From: Dryocola sp. LX212
GTDB lineage: Bacteria; Pseudomonadota; Gammaproteobacteria; Enterobacterales; Enterobacteriaceae
Direction: 5' to 3'
Length of the DNA stretch: 64,000 nucleotides
NCBI GenBank assembly: GCA_041504365.1
Contig: CP167917.1
Span: 1,736,001 to 1,800,000, forward strand
A program made the translations under genes and the position numbers. Each line of letters opens with the position of its first letter. Position 1 is the stretch's first letter. Positions 30,712-40,853 of this stretch are shown piece by piece. Below the pieces are notes generated by a model. The model did not search any database, had not been told where the DNA came from, and worked only from the letters and a program-made list of their open reading frames with translations.

Positions 30712-30781
30712 CTGTAACAACTGAGGGTAGTATTTCCGCGGTGTATCGGTAGACTACGCGCACGAAATAATTTGTCCCTGA

Positions 30782-30804
30782 CAACGCCTGCGCTGCAGGC
30801 GTTG
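30782..30804 (+). promoter_or_regulatory. Perfect hairpin in the murJ leader
   Basis: A perfect 10-bp inverted repeat CAACGCCTGC/GCAGGCGTTG with a three-base loop ends 22 bases before the murJ ATG. No T tract follows, so it is not an ordinary terminator; it could protect or regulate the murJ leader. Confidence 0.55.
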
Positions 30805-30826
30805 ATGTTTGTGGAACCGAATAAGA

Positions 30827-32362
30827 ATGAATCTCTTAAAATCGCTGGCTGCCGTCAGCTCGATGACCATGTTTTCTCGCGTGCTCGGGTTCGCGCGCGA
30901 CGCCATTGTGGCAAGGGTGTTTGGGGCAGGGATGGCGACTGACGCCTTTTTTGTGGCCTTCAAGCTGCCGAACCTTTTACGCCGTATTTTTGCCGAAGGG
31001 GCCTTTTCCCAGGCGTTCGTGCCCATTCTGGCCGAATACAAAAGCAAGCAGGGTGAAGATGCAACCCGCGTGTTTGTCTCTTATGTTTCGGGCCTCCTGA
31101 CGCTAGCGCTGGCGGTTGTCACCTTGCTGGGCATGATAGCCGCACCGTGGGTGATTCTGGTGACCGCGCCGGGTTTTGCCGACACCGCGGACAAATTCAC
31201 GCTAACCACTAACCTGCTGCGCGTCACTTTCCCTTATATCATGCTGATCTCGCTGGCATCGCTGGCCGGGGCAATCCTTAATACCTGGAACCGCTTTTCC
31301 GTTCCGGCTTTTGCGCCTACCTTCCTCAACCTGAGCATGATTGGTTTTGCCCTGTTTGCCGCGCCGCACTTCCACCCGCCGATCATGGCGCTGGCATGGG
31401 CGGTTACCGTTGGTGGGGTATTACAGCTGGCCTATCAGCTGCCGCACCTGAAGAAAATTGGCATGCTGGTGCTGCCGCGCATCAATCTGAAGGACGCGGG
31501 CGCTACGCGGGTGATTAAGCAGATGGGGCCTGCGATTCTGGGCGTTTCCGTCAGTCAGATCTCGCTTATTATCAACACGATTTTTGCCTCGTTCCTGGTT
31601 TCCGGCTCGGTTTCCTGGATGTACTATGCAGACCGGCTGATGGAGTTTCCGTCCGGCGTGCTGGGCGTGGCGTTGGGGACTATCCTGCTGCCTTCCCTGG
31701 CGAAGAGCTTTGCCAGCGGCAACCACGATGAATATTCACGACTGATGGACTGGGGCCTGCGCCTGTGCTTCCTGCTGGCGCTGCCAAGCGCCGTCGCGCT
31801 GGGCATCCTGGCTAAACCTCTGACCGTTTCTCTGTTCCAGTATGGTAAATTCACCGCCTTTGATGCGGCGATGACGCAGCGTGCGCTGGTGGCCTATTCC
31901 ATAGGGCTGATGGGGCTTATCGTGGTAAAGGTGCTGGCCCCGGGATTTTATTCCCGCCAGGACATAAAAACGCCGGTGAAAATCGCGATTGTGACCCTGA
32001 TCCTCACCCAGCTGATGAACCTGGCGTTCATCGGGCCGCTGAAGCACGCTGGCCTGTCGCTGTCCATTGGTCTGGCAGCCTGTATTAACGCCAGCCTGCT
32101 GTACTGGCAGCTGCGTAAGCAGGATATTTTCCAGCCGCAGCCGGGCTGGGCGTCATTCCTCTGGCGTCTGCTTGCCGCCGTGGTCGTGATGTCCGCCGTC
32201 TTGTTAGGTATGATGCACGTCATGCCAGCCTGGGACGTCGGCAACATGGCTTATCGTCTGGTACGTCTGATGGCCGTGGTGGTCGCGGGGATCGCCGCCT
32301 ACTTCGGTACGCTGATGGTGCTGGGCTTCAAAGTGAAAGACTTCGCACGACGAACGCAATAA
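30827..32362 (+). CDS. murJ: Lipid II flippase MurJ
   Basis: The ATG at 30827 gives 511 residues, as in E. coli; an in-frame codon at 30809 would add six. It is a MOP-superfamily (MviN) protein with about fourteen membrane segments, beginning [20 protein letters not shown], with the conserved charged residues of the central cavity ([28 protein letters not shown]). It moves lipid II to the outer leaflet for peptidoglycan polymerisation and is essential in E. coli. It is followed by a REP-like palindrome. Confidence 0.96.
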   Translation: MNLLKSLAAVSSMTMFSRVLGFARDAIVARVFGAGMATDAFFVAFKLPNLLRRIFAEGAFSQAFVPILAEYKSKQGEDATRVFVSYVSGLLTLALAVVTLLGMIAAPWVILVTAPGFADTADKFTLTTNLLRVTFPYIMLISLASLAGAILNTWNRFSVPAFAPTFLNLSMIGFALFAAPHFHPPIMALAWAVTVGGVLQLAYQLPHLKKIGMLVLPRINLKDAGATRVIKQMGPAILGVSVSQISLIINTIFASFLVSGSVSWMYYADRLMEFPSGVLGVALGTILLPSLAKSFASGNHDEYSRLMDWGLRLCFLLALPSAVALGILAKPLTVSLFQYGKFTAFDAAMTQRALVAYSIGLMGLIVVKVLAPGFYSRQDIKTPVKIAIVTLILTQLMNLAFIGPLKHAGLSLSIGLAACINASLLYWQLRKQDIFQPQPGWASFLWRLLAAVVVMSAVLLGMMHVMPAWDVGNMAYRLVRLMAVVVAGIAAYFGTLMVLGFKVKDFARRTQ

Positions 32363-32371
32363 CTTTCCTGC

Positions 32372-32398
32372 GGTGGATGACGCGCGCGCTTATCCGCC
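32372..32398. repeat. REP-like palindrome after murJ
   Basis: GGTGGAT and ATCCGCC arms flank an alternating GC run; nine bases after the murJ stop. Same family as the units at 16.3, 32.9, 49.6 and 62.7 kb. Confidence 0.6.
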
Positions 32399-32439
32399 CT
32401 ACTATTTATATGTTGAATTTTTAAGTAGGTAACAGAGCT

Positions 32440-32925
32440 ATGCACGGGACAATCACAACCTGGTTTGAAGAAAAAGGGTTTGGTTTTATCAAAGATGAAA
32501 ACGGCGATAACCGTTATTTCCACGTCATCAAAGTCGCTAATCCAGAATTGATAAAGAAAGATGCGGCGGTGACCTTTGAGCCAACCACCAATAACAAAGG
32601 TCTGTCCGCCTTTGCGGTCAAGGTTGAGCCAGACAGCAAGTACATTTTTATTGCCGGTGAGCGTATCAAAATCACCGCCATCAAGTCTTTCCTGGTCTAC
32701 AGCGAAGAAGTGCCTGCGGATTCGAAGATCGATAAAGAGAAGACGGTGCTTTCGGTGGGCCTGCTGATGAACAGCATCCGTCCGAAGGATGACAAGAAAG
32801 AAGGGGAGATGCGTACGCTGAAAAAGCTGGCGATCACCACATTCCAGAACAGCACGCTGATTTTCTCAGAAGATGAAATTGACGTGGATGCCACCATGAA
32901 AATCCTCAAGGCGCTGCCACGTTAG
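32440..32925 (+). CDS. Cold-shock-domain protein with extra C-terminal domain
   Basis: 161 residues; the ATG at 32440 follows GGTAACAG, a weak ribosome site. Residues 2-64 form a cold-shock (OB-fold) domain with the RNP1 motif KGFGFIK (12-18). The RNP2 region reads RYFHV where CspA has VFVHF, so one aromatic surface is altered. Residues ~68-161 form a second, beta-rich domain (YIFIAGERIKITAIKSFLVY; LAITTFQNSTLIFSE) ending in a helix (DATMKILKAL), which by pattern could be PH-like. E. coli has no gene here between murJ and flgN. It is bracketed by REP palindromes, suggesting a free-standing unit. RNA or single-stranded DNA binding is inferred; I do not recognise the gene. Confidence 0.8.
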   Translation: MHGTITTWFEEKGFGFIKDENGDNRYFHVIKVANPELIKKDAAVTFEPTTNNKGLSAFAVKVEPDSKYIFIAGERIKITAIKSFLVYSEEVPADSKIDKEKTVLSVGLLMNSIRPKDDKKEGEMRTLKKLAITTFQNSTLIFSEDEIDVDATMKILKALPR

Positions 32926-32932
32926 TCATAGC

Positions 32933-32960
32933 GGTGGATGGCGCCTGGCGCCTATCCACC
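32933..32960. repeat. REP-like palindrome (GGTGGAT type)
   Basis: GGTGGATGGCGCC/GGCGCCTATCCACC, nearly perfect, eight bases after the cold-shock gene. It can double as a 3' hairpin. Confidence 0.7.
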
Positions 32961-32985
32961 CTATTTATACTGACACAGAGCGTAG

Positions 32986-33012
32986 GTCGGATAAGCGTAA
33001 GCGCCATCCGAC
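32986..33012. repeat. REP element (GTCGGATAAGCG type)
   Basis: GTCGGATAAGCG...CGCCATCCGAC, the classical enteric REP core with mismatched arms, next to the flgN stop. With the preceding unit it makes a two-part BIME-like array. Confidence 0.75.
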
Positions 33013-33022
33013 ACTTAAATAC

Positions 33023-33448
33023 CTAAATCTTAATCTTTTTATTTCCGCCGCGATTCATCGTCGTGGCTTGCCCATCGGCCCCATATAGATTGGGTTCCTG
33101 GTGCGGCTTCAGTACCGCTAATGCCTGCTCGTTACGCTCCAGCTGATCTTCTAACAGCCAGCCGTTGTGCTGGTTGATATCGCGCAGGTGCTGCGTTTTC
33201 TGGGTAATCGTCTGCCAGCGCTGGCTTACGTCCGTGCTCGACTGCGCTTCGGGGTTTTGCTCCGCCCGGCGCTGTTGCTCGAGGTAGTCGAGCGTCGCCA
33301 GCAGCGAGCTTTTATCTTCGGTGATGCGCTGCAGCGCGCTGCCGTTCACGTGGCCCGCAGAGAGTTGCTGCTGTTCGGCGTCCATCACCTCTTTGAGTGA
33401 ATTAAGCACCGCAGTCATTTGGTCGAGCACTTCTAACAGACGACTCAT
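33023..33448 (-). CDS. flgN: Flagellar export chaperone FlgN
   Basis: The ATG at 33448 gives 141 residues (138 in E. coli). It is an all-helical chaperone that binds the hook-junction proteins FlgK and FlgL, encoded ~10 kb away, and delivers them to the export gate. LDQMTAVLNSLKEVMDAEQQ and NQHNGWLLEDQLERN are conserved. It starts four bases after the flgM stop and shares its transcript. Confidence 0.94.
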   Translation of the reverse strand: MSRLLEVLDQMTAVLNSLKEVMDAEQQQLSAGHVNGSALQRITEDKSSLLATLDYLEQQRRAEQNPEAQSSTDVSQRWQTITQKTQHLRDINQHNGWLLEDQLERNEQALAVLKPHQEPNLYGADGQATTMNRGGNKKIKI

Positions 33449-33452
33449 GCAA

Positions 33453-33746
33453 TTAGTTACTCTGTAAATCGCTTTGGGCATCCTGAATCAGCGCGTCGGC
33501 GATTTTGCCGGTATCCATCTTCAGTTCGCCGTTACGGATTGCGGTTTTCAGCGCCTCAACACGTTCCATATTGATGTCGCTGCTGCCTGGCTGCATCAGC
33601 TTAGCCTGCGCATCGCTTAGGGTCACGCTGGTGCTGTTTGCCGTGGTGCTTTTCTCCAGACGGTTTTTCTGCGCCTGAGTATCGGTGGTTTCACGCGGTT
33701 GGACAGTGCTAACCGGCTTCAAAGGCGACGTGCGGTCAATGCTCAT
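33453..33746 (-). CDS. flgM: Anti-sigma-28 factor FlgM
   Basis: 97 residues, as in E. coli. It begins [19 protein letters not shown], the disordered N-terminal half, and ends with the helical sigma-binding region ([20 protein letters not shown]). It holds FliA (sigma-28) inactive until the hook is finished and FlgM is exported. It can be transcribed from the flgA side and from its own sigma-28 promoter at 33809-33835, giving feedback. Confidence 0.95.
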   Translation of the reverse strand: MSIDRTSPLKPVSTVQPRETTDTQAQKNRLEKSTTANSTSVTLSDAQAKLMQPGSSDINMERVEALKTAIRNGELKMDTGKIADALIQDAQSDLQSN

Positions 33747-33808
33747 TATTTTATCCTCTTCGAGGGGAGGCTCACGGCGGAGAGCCAGTCAGTTTCTTCG
33801 TTAACTAT

Positions 33809-33835
33809 TTATCGGCAGCCGCCACTGAATCTTTA
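33809..33835 (-). promoter_or_regulatory. Sigma-28 (FliA) promoter of flgM
   Basis: Minus strand TAAAGATT-N11-GCCGATAA against the consensus TAAAGTTT-N11-GCCGATAA: 7/8 and 8/8 with exact spacing. It lies between the end of flgA and flgM, making flgMN a class 3 unit. Confidence 0.92.
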
Positions 33836-33841
33836 AAAAGA

Positions 33842-34501
33842 TTATAGATTAATCAGAATATTCCCATCAGGGTCTACCGTGCCGCTGACAATCTGCCCGG
33901 AGGCCATCCGCACGCGGGCATTTTGCGCCACCGCGGCGTTATTTAATACCTGACCCTGGCTGTTGACGCTGAATCCTTCCCCCGAGGCGACCACCTGCAC
34001 ATGCTGGCCCGCTTTTACCCGCCAGGACTGGCGAACCATCGACAGCATAATCGGCTGATCCGGCGCGATGTCCCGCAGCGTAGTCGCATTCGCCGCCTGC
34101 TTCAGATCGAACATGGTGCGCGGCGGAAGCCGATCCAGACGACCGTATTTCATCCGCACGTTGCTTTCGCTAAGCAGGGTGCCGCGCGTTAAGGCCTGTG
34201 CCGCAACGACGTAATTCCCGCTGGCCGCTACTGCAACCTGGATAAAACGCTTATCGCTGCCGCAGCGGACCATTACGCTGACGCTTCCCCACAGGCGACC
34301 GTTGCCGGGCATCACGAACTCAGGCTGGGGGCAGGCGGGGAGCTGCGCATCAGGCGTTTTTATCATCACCGCCACGTCATCGCTGATGCCCGCCAGACGC
34401 TGCTGGAAAAACTGGGTCAGCGGCGCGTCCAGCTGGCCGGCGCCTGCATAAAACGCAGCCAGCAAAGCCGCGGCGCCAGCGCAGATTTTCACTTTGTTCA
34501 T
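33842..34501 (-). CDS. flgA: Flagellar P-ring assembly chaperone FlgA
   Basis: 219 residues with an N-terminal signal sequence (MNKVKICAGAAALLAAFYAG) and a C-terminal SAF-type domain (VVAAQALTRGTLLSESNVRM; AGQHVQVVASGEGFSV). It works in the periplasm to help FlgI polymerise into the P ring. It is divergent from flgB across ~150 bases, where FlhDC control is expected, and is followed by flgM on the same strand. Confidence 0.94.
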   Translation of the reverse strand: MNKVKICAGAAALLAAFYAGAGQLDAPLTQFFQQRLAGISDDVAVMIKTPDAQLPACPQPEFVMPGNGRLWGSVSVMVRCGSDKRFIQVAVAASGNYVVAAQALTRGTLLSESNVRMKYGRLDRLPPRTMFDLKQAANATTLRDIAPDQPIMLSMVRQSWRVKAGQHVQVVASGEGFSVNSQGQVLNNAAVAQNARVRMASGQIVSGTVDPDGNILINL

Positions 34502-34571
34502 GATGCCACTCCTTGTTCAGGTTGCAGCGATTCTACCCGCAGGAGGAATTGATCAAGGCGACAAATAGCGA

Positions 34572-34598
34572 TGCATTTTGCGTTTATTCCGTCGATAA
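34572..34598 (+). promoter_or_regulatory. Possible sigma-28 promoter before flgB
   Basis: TGCATTTT-N11-GTCGATAA: -10 element 7/8, -35 element 5/8, correct spacing, 56 bases before flgB. The flgB operon is normally class 2 (FlhDC), so this would be an additional start. Weak evidence. Confidence 0.35.
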
Positions 34599-34653
34599 CG
34601 CACGCGTAAGGGGCCGTAAGCTGTCGGACAAATCCTAATTATGCGGAGGGGAC

Positions 34654-35070
34654 ATGCTCGACAAACTGGATGCCGCGCTGCGATTTCAGCAGGAAGCGCT
34701 TAATTTGCGTGCCCAGCGTCAGGAGATTCTGGCAGCCAACATCGCCAACGCGGATACCCCCGGGTATCAGGCGCGGGATATCGATTTTGCCAGCGAAATG
34801 AAGAAAGTGATGGATCGCGGGCGCGCGGAGGGCACAGGCGTATCGCTTGCTTTGACCTCGGCTCGTCATATTCCGGCGCAGACGCAAAGCGTACCGCAGC
34901 TGGACCTTCTTTACCGTGTTCCTGACCAACCCGCGCTTGATGGCAACACCGTCGATATGGACCGCGAGCGTACGCAATTTGCTGATAACAGCCTGAAGTA
35001 TCAATCCGACCTGACGGTTCTGGGCGGGCAAATCAAAGGCATGATGTCCGTGCTGCAACAGGGTGGCTAA
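34654..35070 (+). CDS. flgB: Flagellar proximal rod protein FlgB
   Basis: 138 residues. The N-terminal amphipathic region and the [20 protein letters not shown] rod motif identify the rod/hook family, and the short length identifies FlgB. It forms the base of the rod next to the MS ring. GCGGAGGGG precedes the ATG. It is first gene of flgBCDEFGHIJ; flgC follows after three bases. Confidence 0.95.
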   Translation: MLDKLDAALRFQQEALNLRAQRQEILAANIANADTPGYQARDIDFASEMKKVMDRGRAEGTGVSLALTSARHIPAQTQSVPQLDLLYRVPDQPALDGNTVDMDRERTQFADNSLKYQSDLTVLGGQIKGMMSVLQQGG

Positions 35071-35073
35071 TCC

Positions 35074-35478
35074 ATGGCGTTACTGAATATTTTTGATATT
35101 GCCGGCTCGGCAATGACGGCCCAGTCCCAGCGCCTGAATGTGGCGGCCAGTAACCTGGCCAACGCCGACAGCGCCACGGGGCCGGACGGACAGCCCTACC
35201 GCGCCAAACAGGTCGTGTTTCAGGTCGACGCCGCTCCCGGCGCGCAGACCGGCGGCGTGAAGGTCAGTGAAGTCGTGGAAAGCCAGGATCCGGACCGCAT
35301 GGTTTATCAGCCCGGTAACCCGATGGCGGATGCCAAAGGCTACGTGAAGATGCCGAACGTCGACGTGGTGGGTGAGATGGTGAACAGCATGTCCGCCTCG
35401 CGCAGCTACCAGGCCAACGTGGAAGTGCTCAACACCGTGAAGAGCATGATGTTGAAAACCCTGACTCTCGGTCAATAA
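35074..35478 (+). CDS. flgC: Flagellar proximal rod protein FlgC
   Basis: 134 residues, E. coli length. It has N-terminal [19 protein letters not shown] and C-terminal [21 protein letters not shown], the paired rod-protein motifs that fold together as a coiled coil. It is a proximal rod subunit with FlgB and FlgF. Confidence 0.95.
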   Translation: MALLNIFDIAGSAMTAQSQRLNVAASNLANADSATGPDGQPYRAKQVVFQVDAAPGAQTGGVKVSEVVESQDPDRMVYQPGNPMADAKGYVKMPNVDVVGEMVNSMSASRSYQANVEVLNTVKSMMLKTLTLGQ

Positions 35479-35489
35479 AGGAGTAACGC

Positions 35490-36170
35490 ATGTCTCTTGC
35501 CGTTAACGTAAACGATACCACCGCCAGCGCCGCAACCAGTACTAACACCGGCACCAGCAGCCTGACGGGCAGCAGCGCTTCGGATCTACAGGGCAGCTTC
35601 CTGACCCTGCTGGTAGCCCAGCTGAAAAACCAGGATCCGACCAACCCGATGCAGAACAACGAACTGACCACGCAGCTTGCGCAGATCAGCACGGTGAGCG
35701 GCATCGAAAAACTGAACACGACCTTAGGCTCAGTCTCAGGCCAGATCAGCAACAATCAGCAGGTTCAGGCCAGTACGCTGATTGGCCACGGCGTGATGAT
35801 CCCCGGCAGCAAAATTCTCTCCGGCAGCGAAGCCACCACGCCGTTCGGCGTCGAGCTTCAGCAGGCCGCGGATAAAGTCACCGCAACAATTACCGACGCC
35901 AGCGGCAAAGTGGTGCGCACGATTGATATCGGCGCGCTGACCGCGGGCGTCCACACCTTTACCTGGGACGGCAGCATGACGGACGGCACCACCGCACCGG
36001 ACGGCGCCTATAACGTGGCGATCAACGCCAGCAACGGCAGCACGCAGCTGGTCGCGCAGCCGCTTAACTTTGCCCAGGTCTTCGGCGTCACGCTCAGCAA
36101 CGGCGCGACCCAGCTCGACCTCGGCACCTACGGCACCACCACCCTCGACCAAATCAGGCAGATCATTTAA
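35490..36170 (+). CDS. flgD: Flagellar hook scaffolding protein FlgD
   Basis: 226 residues (231 in E. coli). A Ser/Thr-rich N-terminus (residues 5-28) precedes GSFLTLLVAQLKNQDPTNPM, the conserved cap motif, and a C-terminal Ig-like FlgD domain (GVHTFTWDGSMTDGT). It caps the growing hook and is discarded when the hook is finished. GGAG precedes the start. Confidence 0.95.
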   Translation: MSLAVNVNDTTASAATSTNTGTSSLTGSSASDLQGSFLTLLVAQLKNQDPTNPMQNNELTTQLAQISTVSGIEKLNTTLGSVSGQISNNQQVQASTLIGHGVMIPGSKILSGSEATTPFGVELQQAADKVTATITDASGKVVRTIDIGALTAGVHTFTWDGSMTDGTTAPDGAYNVAINASNGSTQLVAQPLNFAQVFGVTLSNGATQLDLGTYGTTTLDQIRQII

Positions 36171-36196
36171 GCCTTCAACCTTTGCAGGAGTAAGAC

Positions 36197-37408
36197 ATGG
36201 CCTTTTCTCAAGCGGTCAGCGGCCTGAATGCTGCGGCCACCAACCTGGACGTGATTGGTAACAACATTGCCAACTCCGCCACCTACGGCTTTAAAGCCGG
36301 TTCCGCCTCTTTTGCCGACATGTTTGCCGGTTCAAAAGTGGGCCTCGGCGTAAAAGTGGCGGGCATCACCCAGGACTTTAACGACGGCACCACCACCAAT
36401 ACCGGGCGCGGCCTGGACGTGGCTATCAGCCAGAACGGTTTCTTCCGCCTGGTGGATAGCGCGGGCTCGGTGTTCTACAGCCGTAACGGCCAGTTCAAGC
36501 TGGATGAAAACCGTAACCTGGTGAACATGCAGGGTTTACAGCTCACCGGCTACCCGGCAACCGGTACACCGCCTACTATCCAGCAGGGCGCTAACCCGGT
36601 TGGCCTGTCCGTGCCGAATACGCTGATGGCGGCGAAAACCACCTCGACTGCGGCTATGCAGGTCAACCTGAACTCGACGGATGCCGAACCGGCAACCAAG
36701 CCTTTTGATGTCACTAATTCGGACACTTATAACAAAAAAGGCACGATGACGGTTTTTGACAGCCAGGGTAACGCCCATGACATAAACATCTACTTTGTGA
36801 AGTCTGACACCGCGAATACCTGGGACGTTTACACCCAGGACAGCAGCGTTGCGGGCAGCACCGCGAAGCCGCAAGACCCAATGGTATTCTCAGAAAGTGG
36901 CGTATTGCTGTCCGGCGGTGAAATTAAAGGCCTGGCGACGGATACCATCCCCGGCGCAACGCCTGCCACCTTCGATCTGAGCTTCCAGAACTCCATGCAG
37001 CAGAACACCGGCTCCAACAACATCGTGGCGGTCAGCCAGAACGGCTATAAGCCGGGCGACCTGGTGTCCTACCAGATCAACGATGACGGCACCGTGGTCG
37101 GCAACTACTCCAACGAACAGACCCAGTTGCTGGGCCAGATCGTGCTGTCCAACTTCGCCAACCCTGAAGGCCTCTCTTCCGAGGGCGATAACGTCTGGTC
37201 GGCGAGCAACGCCTCCGGCGTGGCGCTGCTGGGCACGGCGGGCAGTGGCAACTTCGGTACGCTGACCAACGGCGCGCTGGAGTCTTCGAACGTGGACCTG
37301 AGTAAAGAACTGGTGAATATGATCGTCGCGCAGCGTAACTATCAGTCCAACGCGCAGACCATCAAAACCCAGGATCAGATCCTCAACACCCTGGTTAACC
37401 TGCGCTAA
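36197..37408 (+). CDS. flgE: Flagellar hook protein FlgE
   Basis: 403 residues (402 in E. coli). N-terminal AVSGLNAAATNLDVIGNNIA and C-terminal LSKELVNMIVAQRNYQSNAQ form the D0 coiled coil; the middle is the variable exposed domain. It makes the universal-joint hook. CAGGAG lies ahead of the ATG. Confidence 0.96.
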   Translation: MAFSQAVSGLNAAATNLDVIGNNIANSATYGFKAGSASFADMFAGSKVGLGVKVAGITQDFNDGTTTNTGRGLDVAISQNGFFRLVDSAGSVFYSRNGQFKLDENRNLVNMQGLQLTGYPATGTPPTIQQGANPVGLSVPNTLMAAKTTSTAAMQVNLNSTDAEPATKPFDVTNSDTYNKKGTMTVFDSQGNAHDINIYFVKSDTANTWDVYTQDSSVAGSTAKPQDPMVFSESGVLLSGGEIKGLATDTIPGATPATFDLSFQNSMQQNTGSNNIVAVSQNGYKPGDLVSYQINDDGTVVGNYSNEQTQLLGQIVLSNFANPEGLSSEGDNVWSASNASGVALLGTAGSGNFGTLTNGALESSNVDLSKELVNMIVAQRNYQSNAQTIKTQDQILNTLVNLR

Positions 37409-37428
37409 GCGCCTGACGGGACGGCTTA

Positions 37429-38184
37429 ATGGATCACGCAATTTATACCGCCATGGGCGCGGCAAGCCAGACGCTGAACCAGCAGGCGGTGACGGCCAGC
37501 AACCTGGCCAACGCCTCGACGCCGGGCTTTCGCGCGCAGCTTACCGCGCTGCGTGCGGTTCCGGTAGAAGGGCTCTCACTGCCAACCCGTACCCTCGTCA
37601 CCGCCTCTACGCCCGGGGTGGATATGAGCCAGGGCCAGCTGGATTACACCCAGCGCCCGCTCGACGTCGCCCTGCAGCAGGATGGCTGGCTGGCGGTACA
37701 AAGTGCTGACGGCACCGAAGCCTACACCCGCAACGGCAGCATGCAGCGCAGCCCAACCGGCCAGCTCACCCTGCACGGTCAGCCCGTGATGGGAGACGGT
37801 GGCCCGATTGCCATTCCGGAAGGGGCGGAAGTTACCATCGCGGCCGACGGCACCCTCTCTGCGCTAAACGCGGGCGATAACCCCAACACGGTTGCGCCGA
37901 TTGGCAAGCTGAAGCTGGTTAAGGCAACCGCGCAGGAAGTGGTGCGCGGGGACGACGGCTTTTTCCGCCTGAACCCGACCGCCCTGGCTGCACGTGGCGC
38001 TACCCTGCAGGCCGACCCGACCATCAAAGTGATGCCGGGCGTGCTGGAAGGCAGCAACGTGAAGCCGGTGGAGGCGATGGCCGACATGATTGCCAGCGCC
38101 CGCCGCTTTGAGATGCAGATGAAGATGATCTCAAGCGTTGATGAAAACGAGCAGCGCGCCAACCAGCTGCTGTCGATGAGCTAA
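37429..38184 (+). CDS. flgF: Flagellar proximal rod protein FlgF
   Basis: 251 residues, as in E. coli. N-terminal MDHAIYTAMGAASQTLNQQA lacks the longer rod motif of FlgG; ASNLANASTPGFRAQ and C-terminal EAMADMIASARRFEMQMKMI are present. It is a proximal rod subunit under FlgG. No strong Shine-Dalgarno is visible. Confidence 0.94.
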   Translation: MDHAIYTAMGAASQTLNQQAVTASNLANASTPGFRAQLTALRAVPVEGLSLPTRTLVTASTPGVDMSQGQLDYTQRPLDVALQQDGWLAVQSADGTEAYTRNGSMQRSPTGQLTLHGQPVMGDGGPIAIPEGAEVTIAADGTLSALNAGDNPNTVAPIGKLKLVKATAQEVVRGDDGFFRLNPTALAARGATLQADPTIKVMPGVLEGSNVKPVEAMADMIASARRFEMQMKMISSVDENEQRANQLLSMS

Positions 38185-38202
38185 GCGCCCAGGCATAACT
38201 AA

Positions 38203-38997
<795 letters not shown>

Positions 38998-39041
38998 GAT
39001 GCCTGCCGGTGCGTCCGCGCGCCGGCAGCTGAGACCTGAAG

Positions 39042-39746
39042 ATGAAAGCAATGCAAAAACAACTGGTTCTTCGTCCCGCTATTGCCTGCCTGCTGCTGGC
39101 AACCGGCGGCTGCGCCCTGATCCCCACCAAACCGCTGGTTGAAGGGGCGACCACTGCCCAGCCGGTGCCCGGCCCTGCGCCGGTTATCAACGGCTCTATT
39201 TTCCAGACCGCGCAGCCGGTGAACTACGGCTATCAGCCGCTGTTTGAGGACCGTCGCCCGCGTAACGTTGGCGATACGTTGACCATCCAGCTTCAGGAAA
39301 ACGTCAGCGCGAGCAAAAGCTCGTCGGCCAACGCCAGCCGTGATGGCAAAACTAATTTTGGCCTGGACGTCACGCCGCGCTACCTCGAAGGCCTGTTTGG
39401 CAACGATCGCGCGTCCATTGACGGCTCCGGCGGCAACAGTTTCAACGGCAAAGGCGGCGCCAATGCCAGCAACACCTTCAGCGGTACGCTTACCGTCACG
39501 GTCGATCAGGTGCTTGCCAACGGCAACCTGCACGTGGTGGGCGAAAAGCAGATCGCCATTAACCAGGGAACGGAGTTCATACGTTTCTCCGGTGTCGTGA
39601 ACCCGCGCACCATCAGCGGCAGCAACAGCGTACCGTCCACCCAGGTGGCCGATGCCCGCATTGAATACGTCGGTAACGGCTATATCAACGAGGCGCAGAA
39701 CATGGGCTGGATGCAGCGTTTCTTCCTTAACCTGTCACCGATGTAA
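39042..39746 (+). CDS. flgH: Flagellar L-ring lipoprotein FlgH
   Basis: 234 residues from the ATG at 39042 (E. coli 232); a second ATG at 39051 would give 231. The signal ends LLLATGGC with C24 as the lipidated Cys; this lipobox has T-G-G before Cys rather than the usual L-[AST]-G. The mature protein ([37 protein letters not shown]) is typical. It forms the outer-membrane bushing of the flagellum. Confidence 0.94.
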   Translation: MKAMQKQLVLRPAIACLLLATGGCALIPTKPLVEGATTAQPVPGPAPVINGSIFQTAQPVNYGYQPLFEDRRPRNVGDTLTIQLQENVSASKSSSANASRDGKTNFGLDVTPRYLEGLFGNDRASIDGSGGNSFNGKGGANASNTFSGTLTVTVDQVLANGNLHVVGEKQIAINQGTEFIRFSGVVNPRTISGSNSVPSTQVADARIEYVGNGYINEAQNMGWMQRFFLNLSPM

Positions 39747-39758
39747 GTGGGGAATCAC

Positions 39759-40853
39759 ATGGTCAAATATTTAATCGGCATGCTGATGCTGGTGGCAACG
39801 CTGGCCCAGGCCGAGCGTATCCGTGACCTGACCAGCGTTCAGGGCGTGCGTGAGAACTCGTTGATCGGCTATGGGCTGGTGGTCGGCCTTGACGGCACCG
39901 GCGACCAGACGACGCAGACGCCATTCACCACCCAGAGCCTGAATAACATGCTCTCGCAGATGGGGATCACCGTTCCGGCCGGCACCAACATGCAGCTCAA
40001 GAACGTGGCCGCCGTTATGGTGACGGCCAAATATCCCGCGTTCGCACGCTCCGGGCAGAACATCGACGTCGTGGTGTCTTCTATGGGTAACGCCAAAAGC
40101 CTGCGCGGCGGCACGCTGCTGATGACCCCGATGAAAGGGGTGGATAACCAGGTCTACGCGCTGGCGCAGGGTAACATTCTGGTAGGTGGAGCCGGGGCTT
40201 CCGCAGGCGGCAGCAGCGTGCAGGTCAACCAGCTTAACGGCGGGCGCATCACCAACGGTGCGGTCATCGAGCGCGAGCTGCCGGGTACCTTCGGCCAGGG
40301 CAACGTTATCAACCTGCAGCTGAACGACGACGACTTTACGCTCGCCCAGCAAATCACCGACACCATCAACCGCGCCCAGGGCTACGGCAGCGCGTCCGCG
40401 CTGGATGCCCGCACCGTACAGATTCGTACCCCGAGCGGCAACAGCTCGCAGGTGCGCCTGCTGGCCAGTATTCAGAATCTTGAGGTCAACGTAGCGGTGC
40501 AGGATGCGAAAGTAATCATTAACTCCCGCACCGGCTCCGTAGTGATGAACCGCGAGGTGACGCTGGACAGCTGCGCGATTGCGCAGGGCAACCTGTCGGT
40601 CACCGTCAACCGCTCCGCGCAGGTCAGCCAGCCGGATACGCCGTTTGGCGGCGGTCAGACCGTGGTCACCCCGCAAACGCAAATCGATCTGCGCCAGAGC
40701 GGCGGGGCGATGCAGCGGGTTAACGCCAGCGCCAACCTGAATAACGTGGTGCGCGCGCTCAATACCCTCGGCGCGTCGCCGATGGAGCTGATGTCCATCA
40801 TCCAGGCTATGCAGAGCGCGGGCTGCCTGCGTGCAAAAGTGGAAATCATCTGA
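39759..40853 (+). CDS. flgI: Flagellar P-ring protein FlgI
   Basis: The ATG at 39759 with GGGG upstream gives 364 residues (365 in E. coli). The signal peptide ends TLAQA, then [20 protein letters not shown]. Two Cys residues (one in [12 protein letters not shown], one near the C-terminus in [12 protein letters not shown]) match those that form the disulfide in the folded P-ring subunit. FlgA assists assembly. The TGA overlaps the flgJ ATG (TGATG). Confidence 0.95.
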   Translation: MVKYLIGMLMLVATLAQAERIRDLTSVQGVRENSLIGYGLVVGLDGTGDQTTQTPFTTQSLNNMLSQMGITVPAGTNMQLKNVAAVMVTAKYPAFARSGQNIDVVVSSMGNAKSLRGGTLLMTPMKGVDNQVYALAQGNILVGGAGASAGGSSVQVNQLNGGRITNGAVIERELPGTFGQGNVINLQLNDDDFTLAQQITDTINRAQGYGSASALDARTVQIRTPSGNSSQVRLLASIQNLEVNVAVQDAKVIINSRTGSVVMNREVTLDSCAIAQGNLSVTVNRSAQVSQPDTPFGGGQTVVTPQTQIDLRQSGGAMQRVNASANLNNVVRALNTLGASPMELMSIIQAMQSAGCLRAKVEII

